This document shows positions 25,951 through 33,973 of a DNA stretch of 64,000 nucleotides, piece by piece. The notes under the pieces are model-generated. The model was given only the letters and a program-made list of their open reading frames with translations. It did no database searches and was not told where the DNA came from. The translations under genes were made by a program, and so were the position numbers. Source of the DNA: Desulfoscipio gibsoniae DSM 7213 (GTDB taxonomy: Bacteria > Bacillota > Desulfotomaculia > Desulfotomaculales > Desulfallaceae); contig NC_021184.1 in the NCBI RefSeq assembly GCF_000233715.2, forward strand, positions 3,868,001 to 3,932,000, written 5' to 3'. Within the stretch, counting starts at the first letter, position 1, and every line of letters begins with the position of its first letter.

Positions 25951-26070
25951 GCCTCTCTTTTCAAAGAAGCGCGTTTATATAGGCAACTGGAATGCTAAAG
26001 AAAACCTTTATCTCTCTTCCCAGTTCATACCAGGTCGGGATTTCACCGCAATACTCTAAGAAGGTCGGAG
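25951..26070 (-). promoter_or_regulatory. structured leader of tupA, candidate variant Moco/Tuco-type riboswitch
   Basis: The minus strand begins CTCCGACC and ends GCGCTTCTTTGAAAAGAGAG, close to the ends of the bona fide aptamers (CTCCGARCC and GCCTTCCTTTTGAAAAGGAG). The centre (GGTGAAATCCCGACC, CTGGGAAGAGAG) does not fit the Moco consensus well. Position, ends and the following terminator argue for a regulatory RNA. The class is uncertain. Confidence 0.4.
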
Positions 26071-26188
26071 AAATGCATAGCTGGTTTATAGTATTTTGGC
26101 AAGTTAAGTAGTTACTTCGATTTTACAAAAGCAAAATTTAAGGGCACCCCGCCTTTTTCTAAGGTGGAAGTGTCCTGCAGGAGATTCT

Positions 26189-28756
26189 CTAAAATTTCAC
26201 CAGCTGTTTTAAAACTGTATAGTTCTTCTCTGCTTCAAGGCCGGACTTCAGGGCCTCTGCAATCAACTTTTCCCCCGACGGGTCCCCGGCCTTTTGCAGT
26301 GCAGCGCCCAGCCAAAGCTGAGCGAGGGTCTTTGTCTTTTCGTCACTTGCTCTGGCGGCGATGGACAAATATTCCCGTGCCCGCTGCTCATCTTCCAGGA
26401 GCAGTGCGGACCGGCCGGCAGAAAGGGCCAGGGCCGGGGTCAGGTCAAGATCCCGCCGTGTGTCCCACAGGCTTTGCAGCCGGGTCGGCAGCATTTCCTT
26501 TTTGGTAACGGCCTCCCGGGTTACTGCCAGCACCCGGCGCAAGGTATGTACCCCGGCTTCCTCCTGGCCCCGGAGGAGCTGCTGGACCGCAATGTCCACA
26601 AGAATACTATTAAATTCTTCGCATGTTTGGATGAACCATGGTTTGAGCTTTTTGCCTTGTTCGGCCTCGGCCAGGGCTTTTTCCGGTTGGCCCCCGGTCA
26701 GATAGAGCCGGGCCAAGAAAAAACGGTTGTCGGGATTGTAGCTGTCCAGCTTTACCGCCCGGCGTGCCAGGTCAAGGCTTGCACCGGCATAGTCTTCCGC
26801 GGACTGCTTGGAATTAACACCGCTGCCGGCTGTTAATAACCGGGCCTGGAGCATGGGATACCGGGCCGACCAGCGGTCCCAGCGGGCGGCCTCTTGAATC
26901 AGTGCCAGCGCCGCCCGAGTATCTCCCTCTTGTGCAGCTTGGGCAGCGTCCTGCGCCTTTGCTGCCGCACTGTTTAAAATGAAAGTATATGCTGCCAGAT
27001 GAACTGCGGCTAGGGTAAAACAAACAATCAGTGACACTGTTAGCCCTAAAGCTCTCTTTCCGTTGGAGCCTTTCATCTTGCTCAGATCCTGGGTGAATTC
27101 TTTCCTTCTAAAGAACCGCAACCCAAAACCCATCATTTTTTCCCGGTAAGCAAACAGCGCCAGCAGGGCCCAGAGGAGCAAGGACATGCTGCTGAAGGAA
27201 AGATCAAAATCAATGGCCGCATGTAATCCAAGGGCCAGGGCAGCCGTTCCCACAGTCCAGGTTTCCGAGGCTGAGGGATAAGTTTTGTGCCGGCGGTAGA
27301 GAGAAATAAAGCCGTGGCCCAGGAGCAGGAAAGGTATAGTAAACATGGCTAAGCCCAATGTACCGGCCTCAATCCAGACCTGCATAAAATGACTGTGCAC
27401 CACTGTGGTTGTGTAATTAACTGACTGGTAGGCGGCATAACCGCTCTTCCAGCCACCTCCGCCCCAGCCAAACAGGGGCCGATCTTGAATCATTCTAAAA
27501 GCGTCACGATAAAATAACAGCCGGCCCTGAAAATTGCTGTCTGTTGTATTGATATGCGTGATTCTTTTTAGTTCAGGACTGACGAAGGTGCTAATATCAT
27601 TAGATTTGCCTAAGTTGTTGAGGATTATTACTACCCCTGCCGCAATAACTAACAAGATACAAATTGCCCCCAGGGCAGCCTTGTTGGGTACTCTGACCTT
27701 GGTAAAGTTAGTTCCAGCATTTGCAGGCTTCTTCCGGCGGATTTTTCTGTCATTGAGTTTATTTCTATTTTTAAAATGGGTTACTTTACGAGCCTGTGTT
27801 ACTCCTATGCCCCAGGCGGCGCCGGCCACCAGGCAGCCCGCCAGAGTCATGAAAAGAGCACCCCAATTGGGCTGTGACTGCTGAACCTGCGGGGATAGTG
27901 TTATTCCGCTCAGGAGCAAAGCCAATCCTAATGCTACTGCCGTAAATAAAAGATGCTTTTTCCGCTCTGTTTGCCCCAGGATAAAAACGAGCAGGATCAA
28001 TGGCAGGAGCAGCCATGCACCCCTGCTTTGGGTTCCCAGCATAGACAAGTATATTATAAACCCCATTGCGGCATAGGCTCCGGCCTGAAAGGCACGAGTA
28101 CCCCGTACCGCCAGGTGGGTGGTAAGCAGCACTATGGCCGTGAGGTAGGCAGCGAGGGAATTAGGGTACTGGAAGGTAGAGGCCAGGCGCCCTGAACCTG
28201 TTACCCCACCCTGTAAGGGCATGGTGCCCTGGGCCGCCAGGATACCCGCTGCGGCAATAGCTGTTCCCGAAACAGTCAGGGCGATAAGCATCCAGCGCCC
28301 AAACCCTGCTTTAGGGCGGTCGGTTTTCCACATCCCCACTGCCAGGAAAACAAGCATAAAAGTCAGCAGGTAGTCAATATGCCTCAGCCAGGCAAAAAGG
28401 GCCTCACGGGGATTGATGGCCTGCAGAAAAGAAATTCCGTATGCGGCCGCCAGGGCAGCCAGCGCCAGAAAATACGGGGATGTCACCAACTGTTGAAGCG
28501 GCGCCAGGAGTCCTGCGCCGCTAACAGCCGTATTACTGGTTTTTTGCTTATCATTTAAGGAAGGCCCGGTATTTATAATGAGTGAGTGGAGAATCAGTAA
28601 AACCGGAACCAGCAGGGTAGCAGCAGCTGCAAAATAGTGGTGAATACTCATTTCCGGCTCAAAATACAGCCCTAGAAAAAACGGAGGGAAAAATACAAGG
28701 CCAAGTGTAAAGAAAGTTAAAGCATATTTCATAAAGTTACTCATAAATCTTAACAA
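26189..28756 (-). CDS. O-antigen ligase/polymerase-family membrane protein with C-terminal TPR-like domain
   Basis: The 855-aa protein has about ten to twelve hydrophobic segments over residues 5-590, with the Wzy_C loop region FGWGGGGWKSGY...VVHSHFMQVWIEAGTLGL. A soluble C-terminal part follows, with helical repeats typical of TPR (DNRFFLARLYLTGGQPEKAL). Such proteins link or polymerise cell-surface glycans, with the TPR part outside. No other glycan genes adjoin. The likely start is TTG 28756 behind GAGGTT; an in-frame ATG four codons later is an alternative. Confidence 0.85.
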   Translation of the reverse strand: MLRFMSNFMKYALTFFTLGLVFFPPFFLGLYFEPEMSIHHYFAAAATLLVPVLLILHSLIINTGPSLNDKQKTSNTAVSGAGLLAPLQQLVTSPYFLALAALAAAYGISFLQAINPREALFAWLRHIDYLLTFMLVFLAVGMWKTDRPKAGFGRWMLIALTVSGTAIAAAGILAAQGTMPLQGGVTGSGRLASTFQYPNSLAAYLTAIVLLTTHLAVRGTRAFQAGAYAAMGFIIYLSMLGTQSRGAWLLLPLILLVFILGQTERKKHLLFTAVALGLALLLSGITLSPQVQQSQPNWGALFMTLAGCLVAGAAWGIGVTQARKVTHFKNRNKLNDRKIRRKKPANAGTNFTKVRVPNKAALGAICILLVIAAGVVIILNNLGKSNDISTFVSPELKRITHINTTDSNFQGRLLFYRDAFRMIQDRPLFGWGGGGWKSGYAAYQSVNYTTTVVHSHFMQVWIEAGTLGLAMFTIPFLLLGHGFISLYRRHKTYPSASETWTVGTAALALGLHAAIDFDLSFSSMSLLLWALLALFAYREKMMGFGLRFFRRKEFTQDLSKMKGSNGKRALGLTVSLIVCFTLAAVHLAAYTFILNSAAAKAQDAAQAAQEGDTRAALALIQEAARWDRWSARYPMLQARLLTAGSGVNSKQSAEDYAGASLDLARRAVKLDSYNPDNRFFLARLYLTGGQPEKALAEAEQGKKLKPWFIQTCEEFNSILVDIAVQQLLRGQEEAGVHTLRRVLAVTREAVTKKEMLPTRLQSLWDTRRDLDLTPALALSAGRSALLLEDEQRAREYLSIAARASDEKTKTLAQLWLGAALQKAGDPSGEKLIAEALKSGLEAEKNYTVLKQLVKF

Positions 28757-28830
28757 GTTTATCTAACCTCGCTTTCGAGAAGAAAGTTAATTTTTGATTA
28801 AAAATAAGCATAGATAATAGTTTCACCTCT

Positions 28831-28872
28831 AATAAAATAGCCCCTGCGTCGCTTATCGAGCGCGGTCAGGGA
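28831..28872 (-). terminator. hairpin terminator downstream of the chemotaxis transducer
   Basis: The stem CCCTG/CAGGG with an inner CGCT/AGCG (28841-28871) is followed on the minus strand by GCTATTTTATT. It lies about 120 bp after the transducer stop. The stem is moderate. Confidence 0.5.
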
Positions 28873-28991
28873 CGCCAATTTTCGGGTTATGTCACATGTT
28901 TTTTATTGGGCGCGCTTTTTTCGTATTGGCTCTAAACATCGTTTATTTTATCAATTAAACTCTGGTCAAAAAACACAATTGAAGGTTATAC

Positions 28992-30194
28992 TTAAGCTGC
29001 CGATTGGCCTTTGAGTCTTGATAAGAGTTTGATGAAACCCAATAATACATCGGTTGACGCAACCAATAAAGCGTCTGCATTCTCCAAAGTTTTATTTTGT
29101 GATAGTGCATGAGAAGCTTCATGAACTCGCCGGTGCGGTTCATCAATGGCCATATATTCGTTTAAATGTTTATAATTATCAATATTCCGGTCATACCATT
29201 TACCAAAAGCACATTCATGGTGACCGGCCATTTTTTCATTTTTACCCGCAGCATGAATGGCTTGCTTCAGAAAAGCTGCATGGTCCACCAACCTAGCCGC
29301 CAATATACTCACAACGGATGCAGATTCTATAACGCTAATATGAGGTTTAACAATTTCAACCAGATGATCCGAGTCATTTAACAAAACATCACCAAAGTCA
29401 ACCGACTCTGTCAAATCCTGCGCCAACTTGGCCAGGTTTTCCGTGGCCACCGCTTGCTGCTGCATCGCATGGGCGATATTTTCTGATGCTTCAGCTGACT
29501 CCTCTATTTGTTGAACACTGTGGCGCGTCTTATCCGAGACAAAATTAACGTTTGTTATATATTGATTAAAAATCGTTTGCACACCGGTCACTGCTTCCAC
29601 TACCATTGAAACTTCACCATTAATCTCGTCTGATATGTTTTTCACTTCGGAAACAGCGGATTTGGTTTGGCCCGCAAGTTTACGAACTTCTTCGGCAACG
29701 ACGGAAAACCCCCTGCCGTTTTCCCCGGCCCTGGCAGCTTCTATGGCAGCATTTAGGGATAACAAATTTGTTTGATCAGCAATATTTGATACATTCTGGG
29801 TAATATCGTCTATATTATTAATCTTGTTTACCAAGTTTTTAGTATCATTTATCATTTTCTCCAGTGTACTCTTTACTTCAAAGGATAGATTATCCAGGTG
29901 GTCGATCTTTTTAATATTATCGAAAGCACCGTTCTTTACCTCTTGAATTGTCGCGCTAATTTGTTGCGAAGAAGCTGATACTTCTTCCGTATTGGCGGCC
30001 ATTTCCTGACTTGTTGCCGCCAAATCCGAAGCTTGGCTAACAACCTGTTGAATTTTTAAAGCCGCGCGAAAAGCAATAAGCTCTGTGTGTGCCAGTGAAA
30101 AATCAGCCAAAGCTGAAATAAAGTTTATTGAATCAACATGACTTTGGTTATCATAATTATTTTTATTTCCAGAAAACAGATTGAATATTGACAT
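28992..30194 (-). CDS. cytoplasmic methyl-accepting chemotaxis protein with CZB zinc domain
   Basis: The 400-aa protein has no membrane segment. Residues ~45-285 are a coiled-coil signalling domain with the hairpin tip motif [20 protein letters not shown]. The C-terminus (about 300-390) has the CZB pattern: [13 protein letters not shown], then [11 protein letters not shown] and HRRVHEASH, giving the His/Cys/His/His zinc ligands. CZB transducers sense zinc or hypochlorous acid in other bacteria. The start is ATG behind GGAGGT. It stands alone with its own terminator. Confidence 0.92.
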   Translation of the reverse strand: MSIFNLFSGNKNNYDNQSHVDSINFISALADFSLAHTELIAFRAALKIQQVVSQASDLAATSQEMAANTEEVSASSQQISATIQEVKNGAFDNIKKIDHLDNLSFEVKSTLEKMINDTKNLVNKINNIDDITQNVSNIADQTNLLSLNAAIEAARAGENGRGFSVVAEEVRKLAGQTKSAVSEVKNISDEINGEVSMVVEAVTGVQTIFNQYITNVNFVSDKTRHSVQQIEESAEASENIAHAMQQQAVATENLAKLAQDLTESVDFGDVLLNDSDHLVEIVKPHISVIESASVVSILAARLVDHAAFLKQAIHAAGKNEKMAGHHECAFGKWYDRNIDNYKHLNEYMAIDEPHRRVHEASHALSQNKTLENADALLVASTDVLLGFIKLLSRLKGQSAA

Positions 30195-30340
30195 ATTTTA
30201 TACCTCCATATGTAACTAACAAATAATTAATATCATATAATATAGTTTACAAATTATATATTAAGAAATCTTGTCCATTTTGTTAAATCATTGTTAATAT
30301 TATTCATAGAAGCCCATTTAAAAATTTGGTGAGGTGAAAC

Positions 30341-30520
30341 ATGAGTAAATTTAGAGACATTATCATATGTTCCGGAGTTACATTATTCTTTACGGGTGCC
30401 ATTGGATTGGCATTTAACATCTTTTCGCCGGATAGTAACGCACTGGTTTTTATAGCCGTTATATCCTTACTCACCATCGGTGCGGGGATATTCTTAAAGA
30501 GTCTGTTCGAAAGTTTATAA
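30341..30520 (+). CDS. small two-helix membrane protein
   Basis: ATG 30341 follows GAGGTGAAAC. The 59-aa product has two hydrophobic segments (SGVTLFFTGAIGLAFNIF and ALVFIAVISLLTIGAGIFL) joined by a short polar turn FSPDSN. It has a good ribosome site and balanced codons, but no family is recognised. It is divergently oriented from the chemotaxis transducer 146 bp away. Confidence 0.6.
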   Translation: MSKFRDIIICSGVTLFFTGAIGLAFNIFSPDSNALVFIAVISLLTIGAGIFLKSLFESL

Positions 30521-30544
30521 AAATTTTTTAGCCATAAATAGGAA

Positions 30545-30611
30545 ATGCACCGCCGCTTGTCGAATTAGGTAGTAATCACAACAAAACCACCGAAAACCAA
30601 GCGAGGTGCAT
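30545..30611 (+). promoter_or_regulatory. long inverted repeat covering the ribosome site of the 43-aa gene
   Basis: ATGCACCGCCGCTTG (30545-30559) can pair with CAAGCGAGGTGCAT (30598-30611), 38 nt apart. The 3' arm contains the GAGGTG ribosome site of the following TTG-start gene, so the hairpin would block its translation. Confidence 0.6.
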
Positions 30612-30614
30612 AAT

Positions 30615-30746
30615 TTGGATAAAATCAAAAAGCCCAAAATCCGTCAAACATGGCACCGAAAGCCCGAGACCCGGGTACAGCCTGATAAAAAGAAATACCG
30701 GCGGAAAGGCCGCCGGGTTGATAAACAAGATAATAATACTGGTTAA
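30615..30746 (+). CDS. small basic conserved protein (KIRQTW type)
   Basis: TTG 30615 sits six nt after GAGGTG and opens a 43-aa frame: KIKKPKIRQTWHRKPETRV then QPDKKKYRRKGRRVDK. Very similar K-x-R-x-TW-x3-P-x-TRV...KKxYxR peptides are common in clostridia as uncharacterised small proteins. It is Lys/Arg-rich, so nucleic acid or ribosome binding is possible. The function is unknown. Confidence 0.65.
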   Translation: MDKIKKPKIRQTWHRKPETRVQPDKKKYRRKGRRVDKQDNNTG

Positions 30747-30869
30747 CTTTTAATTATAGTTACTCATATAATCGTCGCAATAAACGGCAATCTTACCAAA
30801 GTTGCATCCCTAATAGAATTCATTTTATAGGATAATAATTACCTTAAACCAATAAAAGGTTGTGAGTCC

Positions 30870-31079
30870 GTGTCAGACTCTGAACAGTGGAATAAGGTAA
30901 TTCATAGCGGCAACAAATACTGGATTATCAGAGAAGGGCATTCATCGGATTATATAATCATGGCAAAACCAGCGCACTTGTTTGATAATGGTCACCCGGT
31001 TGACCATTATCATGCAATGTCCAATGAGGAAGCAATTAGCAGAGGGGTGGAACTTGCACAAAGGCATGGGCTAAAGTGA
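30870..31079 (+). CDS. hypothetical 69-aa protein
   Basis: It starts at GTG and ends in a TGA that overlaps the GTG start of the next frame, so the two are translationally coupled. The product is acidic and contains HPVDHYHAMSNEEAISRGVE. No family is recognised and the ribosome site is weak. The coupling to a GNAT-like fragment recalls small partner proteins of toxin-antitoxin pairs, but nothing proves this. Confidence 0.45.
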   Translation: MSDSEQWNKVIHSGNKYWIIREGHSSDYIIMAKPAHLFDNGHPVDHYHAMSNEEAISRGVELAQRHGLK

Positions 31080-31375
31080 TTAACACGATGCTTATCCCGC
31101 TCAAAACGCTGATGGATCAGGATATGACTGCCACAGATGAAGTCATATCCTCTTTTATTTACCCTGCTGACCCTGACATTGAAGGCTTTCTAAAGACAAG
31201 AGCTATTAAATTTGAAAATGCCTTAAAGTCTCGAACATATTTGCTTTTTGACAAAGAAGCAGCTCATAAGGGTGAATTGAGCCTCTTGGCTTATTTTACG
31301 ATAGCCTTACATATTCTAATTGTTCCAGAAGGTTTTTCCGGTAATCGTGTTAAAAAACTTGATGGCTTTTCCTCT
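31076..31375 (+). pseudogene. truncated GNAT-like acetyltransferase
   Basis: The frame begins at GTG 31076. It contains SSFIYPADPDIEGFLKTRAI, SRTYLLFDKEA and LLAYFTIAL, then breaks off after VKKLDGFSS. That order resembles the N-terminal half of a group of clostridial GNAT-fold proteins of about 170 aa. After ~31375 the sequence becomes unrelated, with a CCACCCC...GGGGTGG hairpin at 31411-31430, so the C-terminal half including the acetyl-CoA site is lost. Confidence 0.55.
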
Positions 31376-31459
31376 ACTTTTTGCCCTACCGGGCGATGTC
31401 CCTTTCATCCCACCCCACAAGGGGGTGGGTTTTCAGGGGCGAGTTCTATAAACAGATAT

Positions 31460-31488
31460 CCCCGGTAGATTAGGACATCTAACCGGGG
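31460..31488. terminator. hairpin between converging transcripts
   Basis: CCCCGGTAGAT and ATCTAACCGGGG form a stem of about 11 bp in the gap between the truncated GNAT frame and the Hint gene. The sequence after it on the plus strand is ATAAAAAC. It lacks a strong U-tract, so termination strength is uncertain. Confidence 0.45.
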
Positions 31489-31545
31489 ATAAAAACACCA
31501 TAAGTAAAATCCAAGTTAAAAACTATTTCATATTCAAGATTTAGG

Positions 31546-33207
31546 TTATCTTAGCTGGTTGGACTTGAGCCTTTCATACAGCTTGTTGAATTCCTCACGC
31601 AGGGCAGCTTCTTCAGGGGTTTCGGGGGCGATTTCTTCGCTTGGTGTCAGGGTGGGGTCGTTTTGTCCCTCAAAGTCCCCTGCCAAGAAGCCGTTTGCAA
31701 TAATTACCCGGGGAACTGAATCTATCTTCAAGTTGTAGACCGTATCGTGATAATCCTTTTTGTATAGGGTAGCCAGTGAAGCTTGACTCCCGTCGGCCCG
31801 AACAAGGAGATCCCCGGCATTCAGGTTACGTGCAATAACAATACCTCTCTGGGTAACGACCGGGTGGGATTCGGATACCGAAAGTTCCTCTCCGGCATCG
31901 GTTTTCATGTATATCACTGCGTCTTCGTGTCCATAAATAAGTTCCTTTACCGTAAGGCTCTCTTTCTTATCGGACAGGACCTGATCCCCGGCTTTGATAT
32001 CGGATATCAGCTTCTGAGAACCGTCAGCCATAGTAATTTTTGTATCCTTCCCATAACAACCCCATTTTACCGAAATCAAAGGTACTCGAACCGATGGCTT
32101 GGTGCTGGTATAGTACTGTTCTCCCGGGCCCAGAGTGGATACACTGTTGATGCAGCAACCCACAATGTTAGTATCTTCCCCATAAGTAACATCAAGATAA
32201 AAACTGCATCTTAAAGTCAGGACGGTAGATGTGCCAAGATCACTTGTATTCAGCTTGGTGTTCCAGTCCCGCGGAAAAGTAAATGACAGAGTATGGGTGG
32301 CTGCATCCCATGCAAAGAAATTCTTTATTTCTTCAGGTGAGTAATTGAAACTAATGCTGCCGTTGTCAGAAAACTCCACAAGGATATTTGTAGTTAAGGA
32401 AGTCGTAGAGTATTGGGCTTTGGTAACATTGCTGACAAATTTAATGGCCCCTTTTATCGGGATATTTACCTCAACCATATTATTACTATCCTTGCTTACA
32501 TCCGGATAATAGTATTTGGTGTCTTCTCCTTCACCGGCGGTTCTGTTATAAAGAATAAGGATATTGCCGGTATATGAGGTTTTTGGGTCATCAATGGTAA
32601 AGCTTTCGACCAAAGACGAGCCTCCGAGAATTTTTATTGCAGCGTATTCTTTAAGGGCATTATGAGACAACGTGCATTTGCCATTGGCCGCCGAAGCCCT
32701 TTTTACCAAGGTGTAATCCGCATTAGAGGTGATCACGCTATCTTCTTCCCGCACCAGGTTAATGGAAGGATATTTAAGCTCTGTATTAGCACTGTCCTTA
32801 AAGGGTTTATCATAGATTTCATAACAGCTATCCAAAATAACATTATGGGTCTTGTCTGTCAAGGCTCCTGAAACGATCATAGAAATTTGCTGTTCTTTCA
32901 AATAGGAGTTCAGCCCTGTGAATACGTCTGTTTTAGGATCGTATGTCAAACCATTGATATAAAAAATATTATCAACCATACCATACCCGGGGGTACCTGA
33001 ATCGGCATTGTCCGCCGCCGGTTTATTCTCTGCATGCTCCTTTTGAGTATTTAAAAAAGCTTGATAAACCAAAGGAAATTCACTCTCCAGAAGTTCCTTA
33101 CCGCCGAATTTTTGAAGGAAGTATTCGGTGTGGGGCGGATAGGAAAAGTCCAGTTCCACACCGTTGCATCCCTCAGGAAAAATACTGTCTCTTTCTATGT
33201 TTTTCAT
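31546..33207 (-). CDS. Hint-domain protein (hedgehog/intein-type self-processing domain) of the RHS operon
   Basis: Start ATG 33207 follows GGAGAG (a longer frame begins at 33225). The first ~380 residues are a beta-rich region of no known family. Residues ~384-510 form a Hint domain, with a nucleophile-type Cys in KWGCYGKDTKITMADGSQ, the DIKAGDQVLS strand, the B-block His in SESHPVVTQRG and the terminal VYNLKIDS...VIIANGFLAG. The last residue pair is Asn-Gly rather than His-Asn, as in bacterial Hint variants. No signal peptide or downstream toxin domain follows; the tail is a charged helix. It is the third gene of an operon with the Gly-rich and RHS proteins. Confidence 0.82.
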   Translation of the reverse strand: MKNIERDSIFPEGCNGVELDFSYPPHTEYFLQKFGGKELLESEFPLVYQAFLNTQKEHAENKPAADNADSGTPGYGMVDNIFYINGLTYDPKTDVFTGLNSYLKEQQISMIVSGALTDKTHNVILDSCYEIYDKPFKDSANTELKYPSINLVREEDSVITSNADYTLVKRASAANGKCTLSHNALKEYAAIKILGGSSLVESFTIDDPKTSYTGNILILYNRTAGEGEDTKYYYPDVSKDSNNMVEVNIPIKGAIKFVSNVTKAQYSTTSLTTNILVEFSDNGSISFNYSPEEIKNFFAWDAATHTLSFTFPRDWNTKLNTSDLGTSTVLTLRCSFYLDVTYGEDTNIVGCCINSVSTLGPGEQYYTSTKPSVRVPLISVKWGCYGKDTKITMADGSQKLISDIKAGDQVLSDKKESLTVKELIYGHEDAVIYMKTDAGEELSVSESHPVVTQRGIVIARNLNAGDLLVRADGSQASLATLYKKDYHDTVYNLKIDSVPRVIIANGFLAGDFEGQNDPTLTPSEEIAPETPEEAALREEFNKLYERLKSNQLR

Positions 33208-33234
33208 TTTATACTCTCCTCTCAAAGCTGATAT

Positions 33235-33939
33235 TTATGGATTGATATCGATAGTCCCTTTTTCTCCCGACAGCCCTAATACACCGTTGCTGCCGCTCTT
33301 TCCGCCGGCTCCAGGAGGTTTTCCGCTGCCTCCGGCCCCCCCCCGACCGCCGGCTCCGGCGTTGCCGCATGGGGCTTGTTTGCACTCACCTATGATTTGG
33401 TAGTCATTCATTTTTTGGCACTTGATGACGACTTTGCCGCCATTGCCGCCGTTACCGGAATTCCCGCCGTTGCCGCCGTCTCCACCGGCTCCGCCTGCTG
33501 AACCGTCTCCGTCACGGCCGTTACCGCCGTCTCCGCCTTTTCCGCCATCGCCGCCTCTACCGCCTACATTTAATACGTTAAGATTTCTTTTCAGCTCGCC
33601 AATTTCAATGGTAACGTCCGGGGCGTCCCCCCCGTCGCCTCCCCGTTCTCCCGCTGTTCCGGCACCGCCTGCTTCACCGTCTCTGCCTCTGGCTCCGTTT
33701 TTGCCCCTATCCCCGGTAATGATAATATCTCGTCCCCAGGGGTTAGCGTTTGCAGCTCCAAAATCGGATTCATCTCCGATCAATTGACCGATCTTAAAAG
33801 TACAGGGCAGGTGAATCTCAATGTAGCCTCCTGTATCCAGCTCTACAACGTCATACTGTGTACGGCTTTTAGAGGATTTGATTATCAAAGGTACGTCCTC
33901 CGTAACTACAATAGTAACTTTTCCATCCTTTTCTTGCAT
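33235..33939 (-). CDS. Gly-rich collagen-like protein
   Basis: Start ATG 33939 follows AAAGGATGAGG. After an ~80-residue head, the 234-aa protein turns into Gly-rich repeats (GARGRDGEAGGAGTAGERGG, GRGGDGGKGGDGGNGRDG) broken once by a short beta segment with two Cys (VVIKCQKMNDYQIIGECKQA). The repeats mix GXY and GGX patterns, so a strict collagen triple helix is uncertain. No signal peptide is seen. It lies 27 bp after the RHS gene and 27 bp before the Hint gene, clearly in one operon. Confidence 0.75.
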   Translation of the reverse strand: MQEKDGKVTIVVTEDVPLIIKSSKSRTQYDVVELDTGGYIEIHLPCTFKIGQLIGDESDFGAANANPWGRDIIITGDRGKNGARGRDGEAGGAGTAGERGGDGGDAPDVTIEIGELKRNLNVLNVGGRGGDGGKGGDGGNGRDGDGSAGGAGGDGGNGGNSGNGGNGGKVVIKCQKMNDYQIIGECKQAPCGNAGAGGRGGAGGSGKPPGAGGKSGSNGVLGLSGEKGTIDINP

Positions 33940-33973
33940 CGTCCTCATCCTTTCTGATTGTTTTTTTACACTT

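Noticed and set aside
25951-26070. FMN riboswitch reading of the tupA leader
   Set aside because: The piece GGTGAAATCCCGACC resembles an FMN aptamer segment, but the other conserved FMN segments are missing, while both ends look like the Moco aptamers nearby.
33422-33787. Long Pro-rich plus-strand frame opposite the Gly-rich gene
   Set aside because: It is the mirror of the GGN/GCC codons of the Gly-rich protein. It has no ribosome site and lies inside a clear operon on the other strand.
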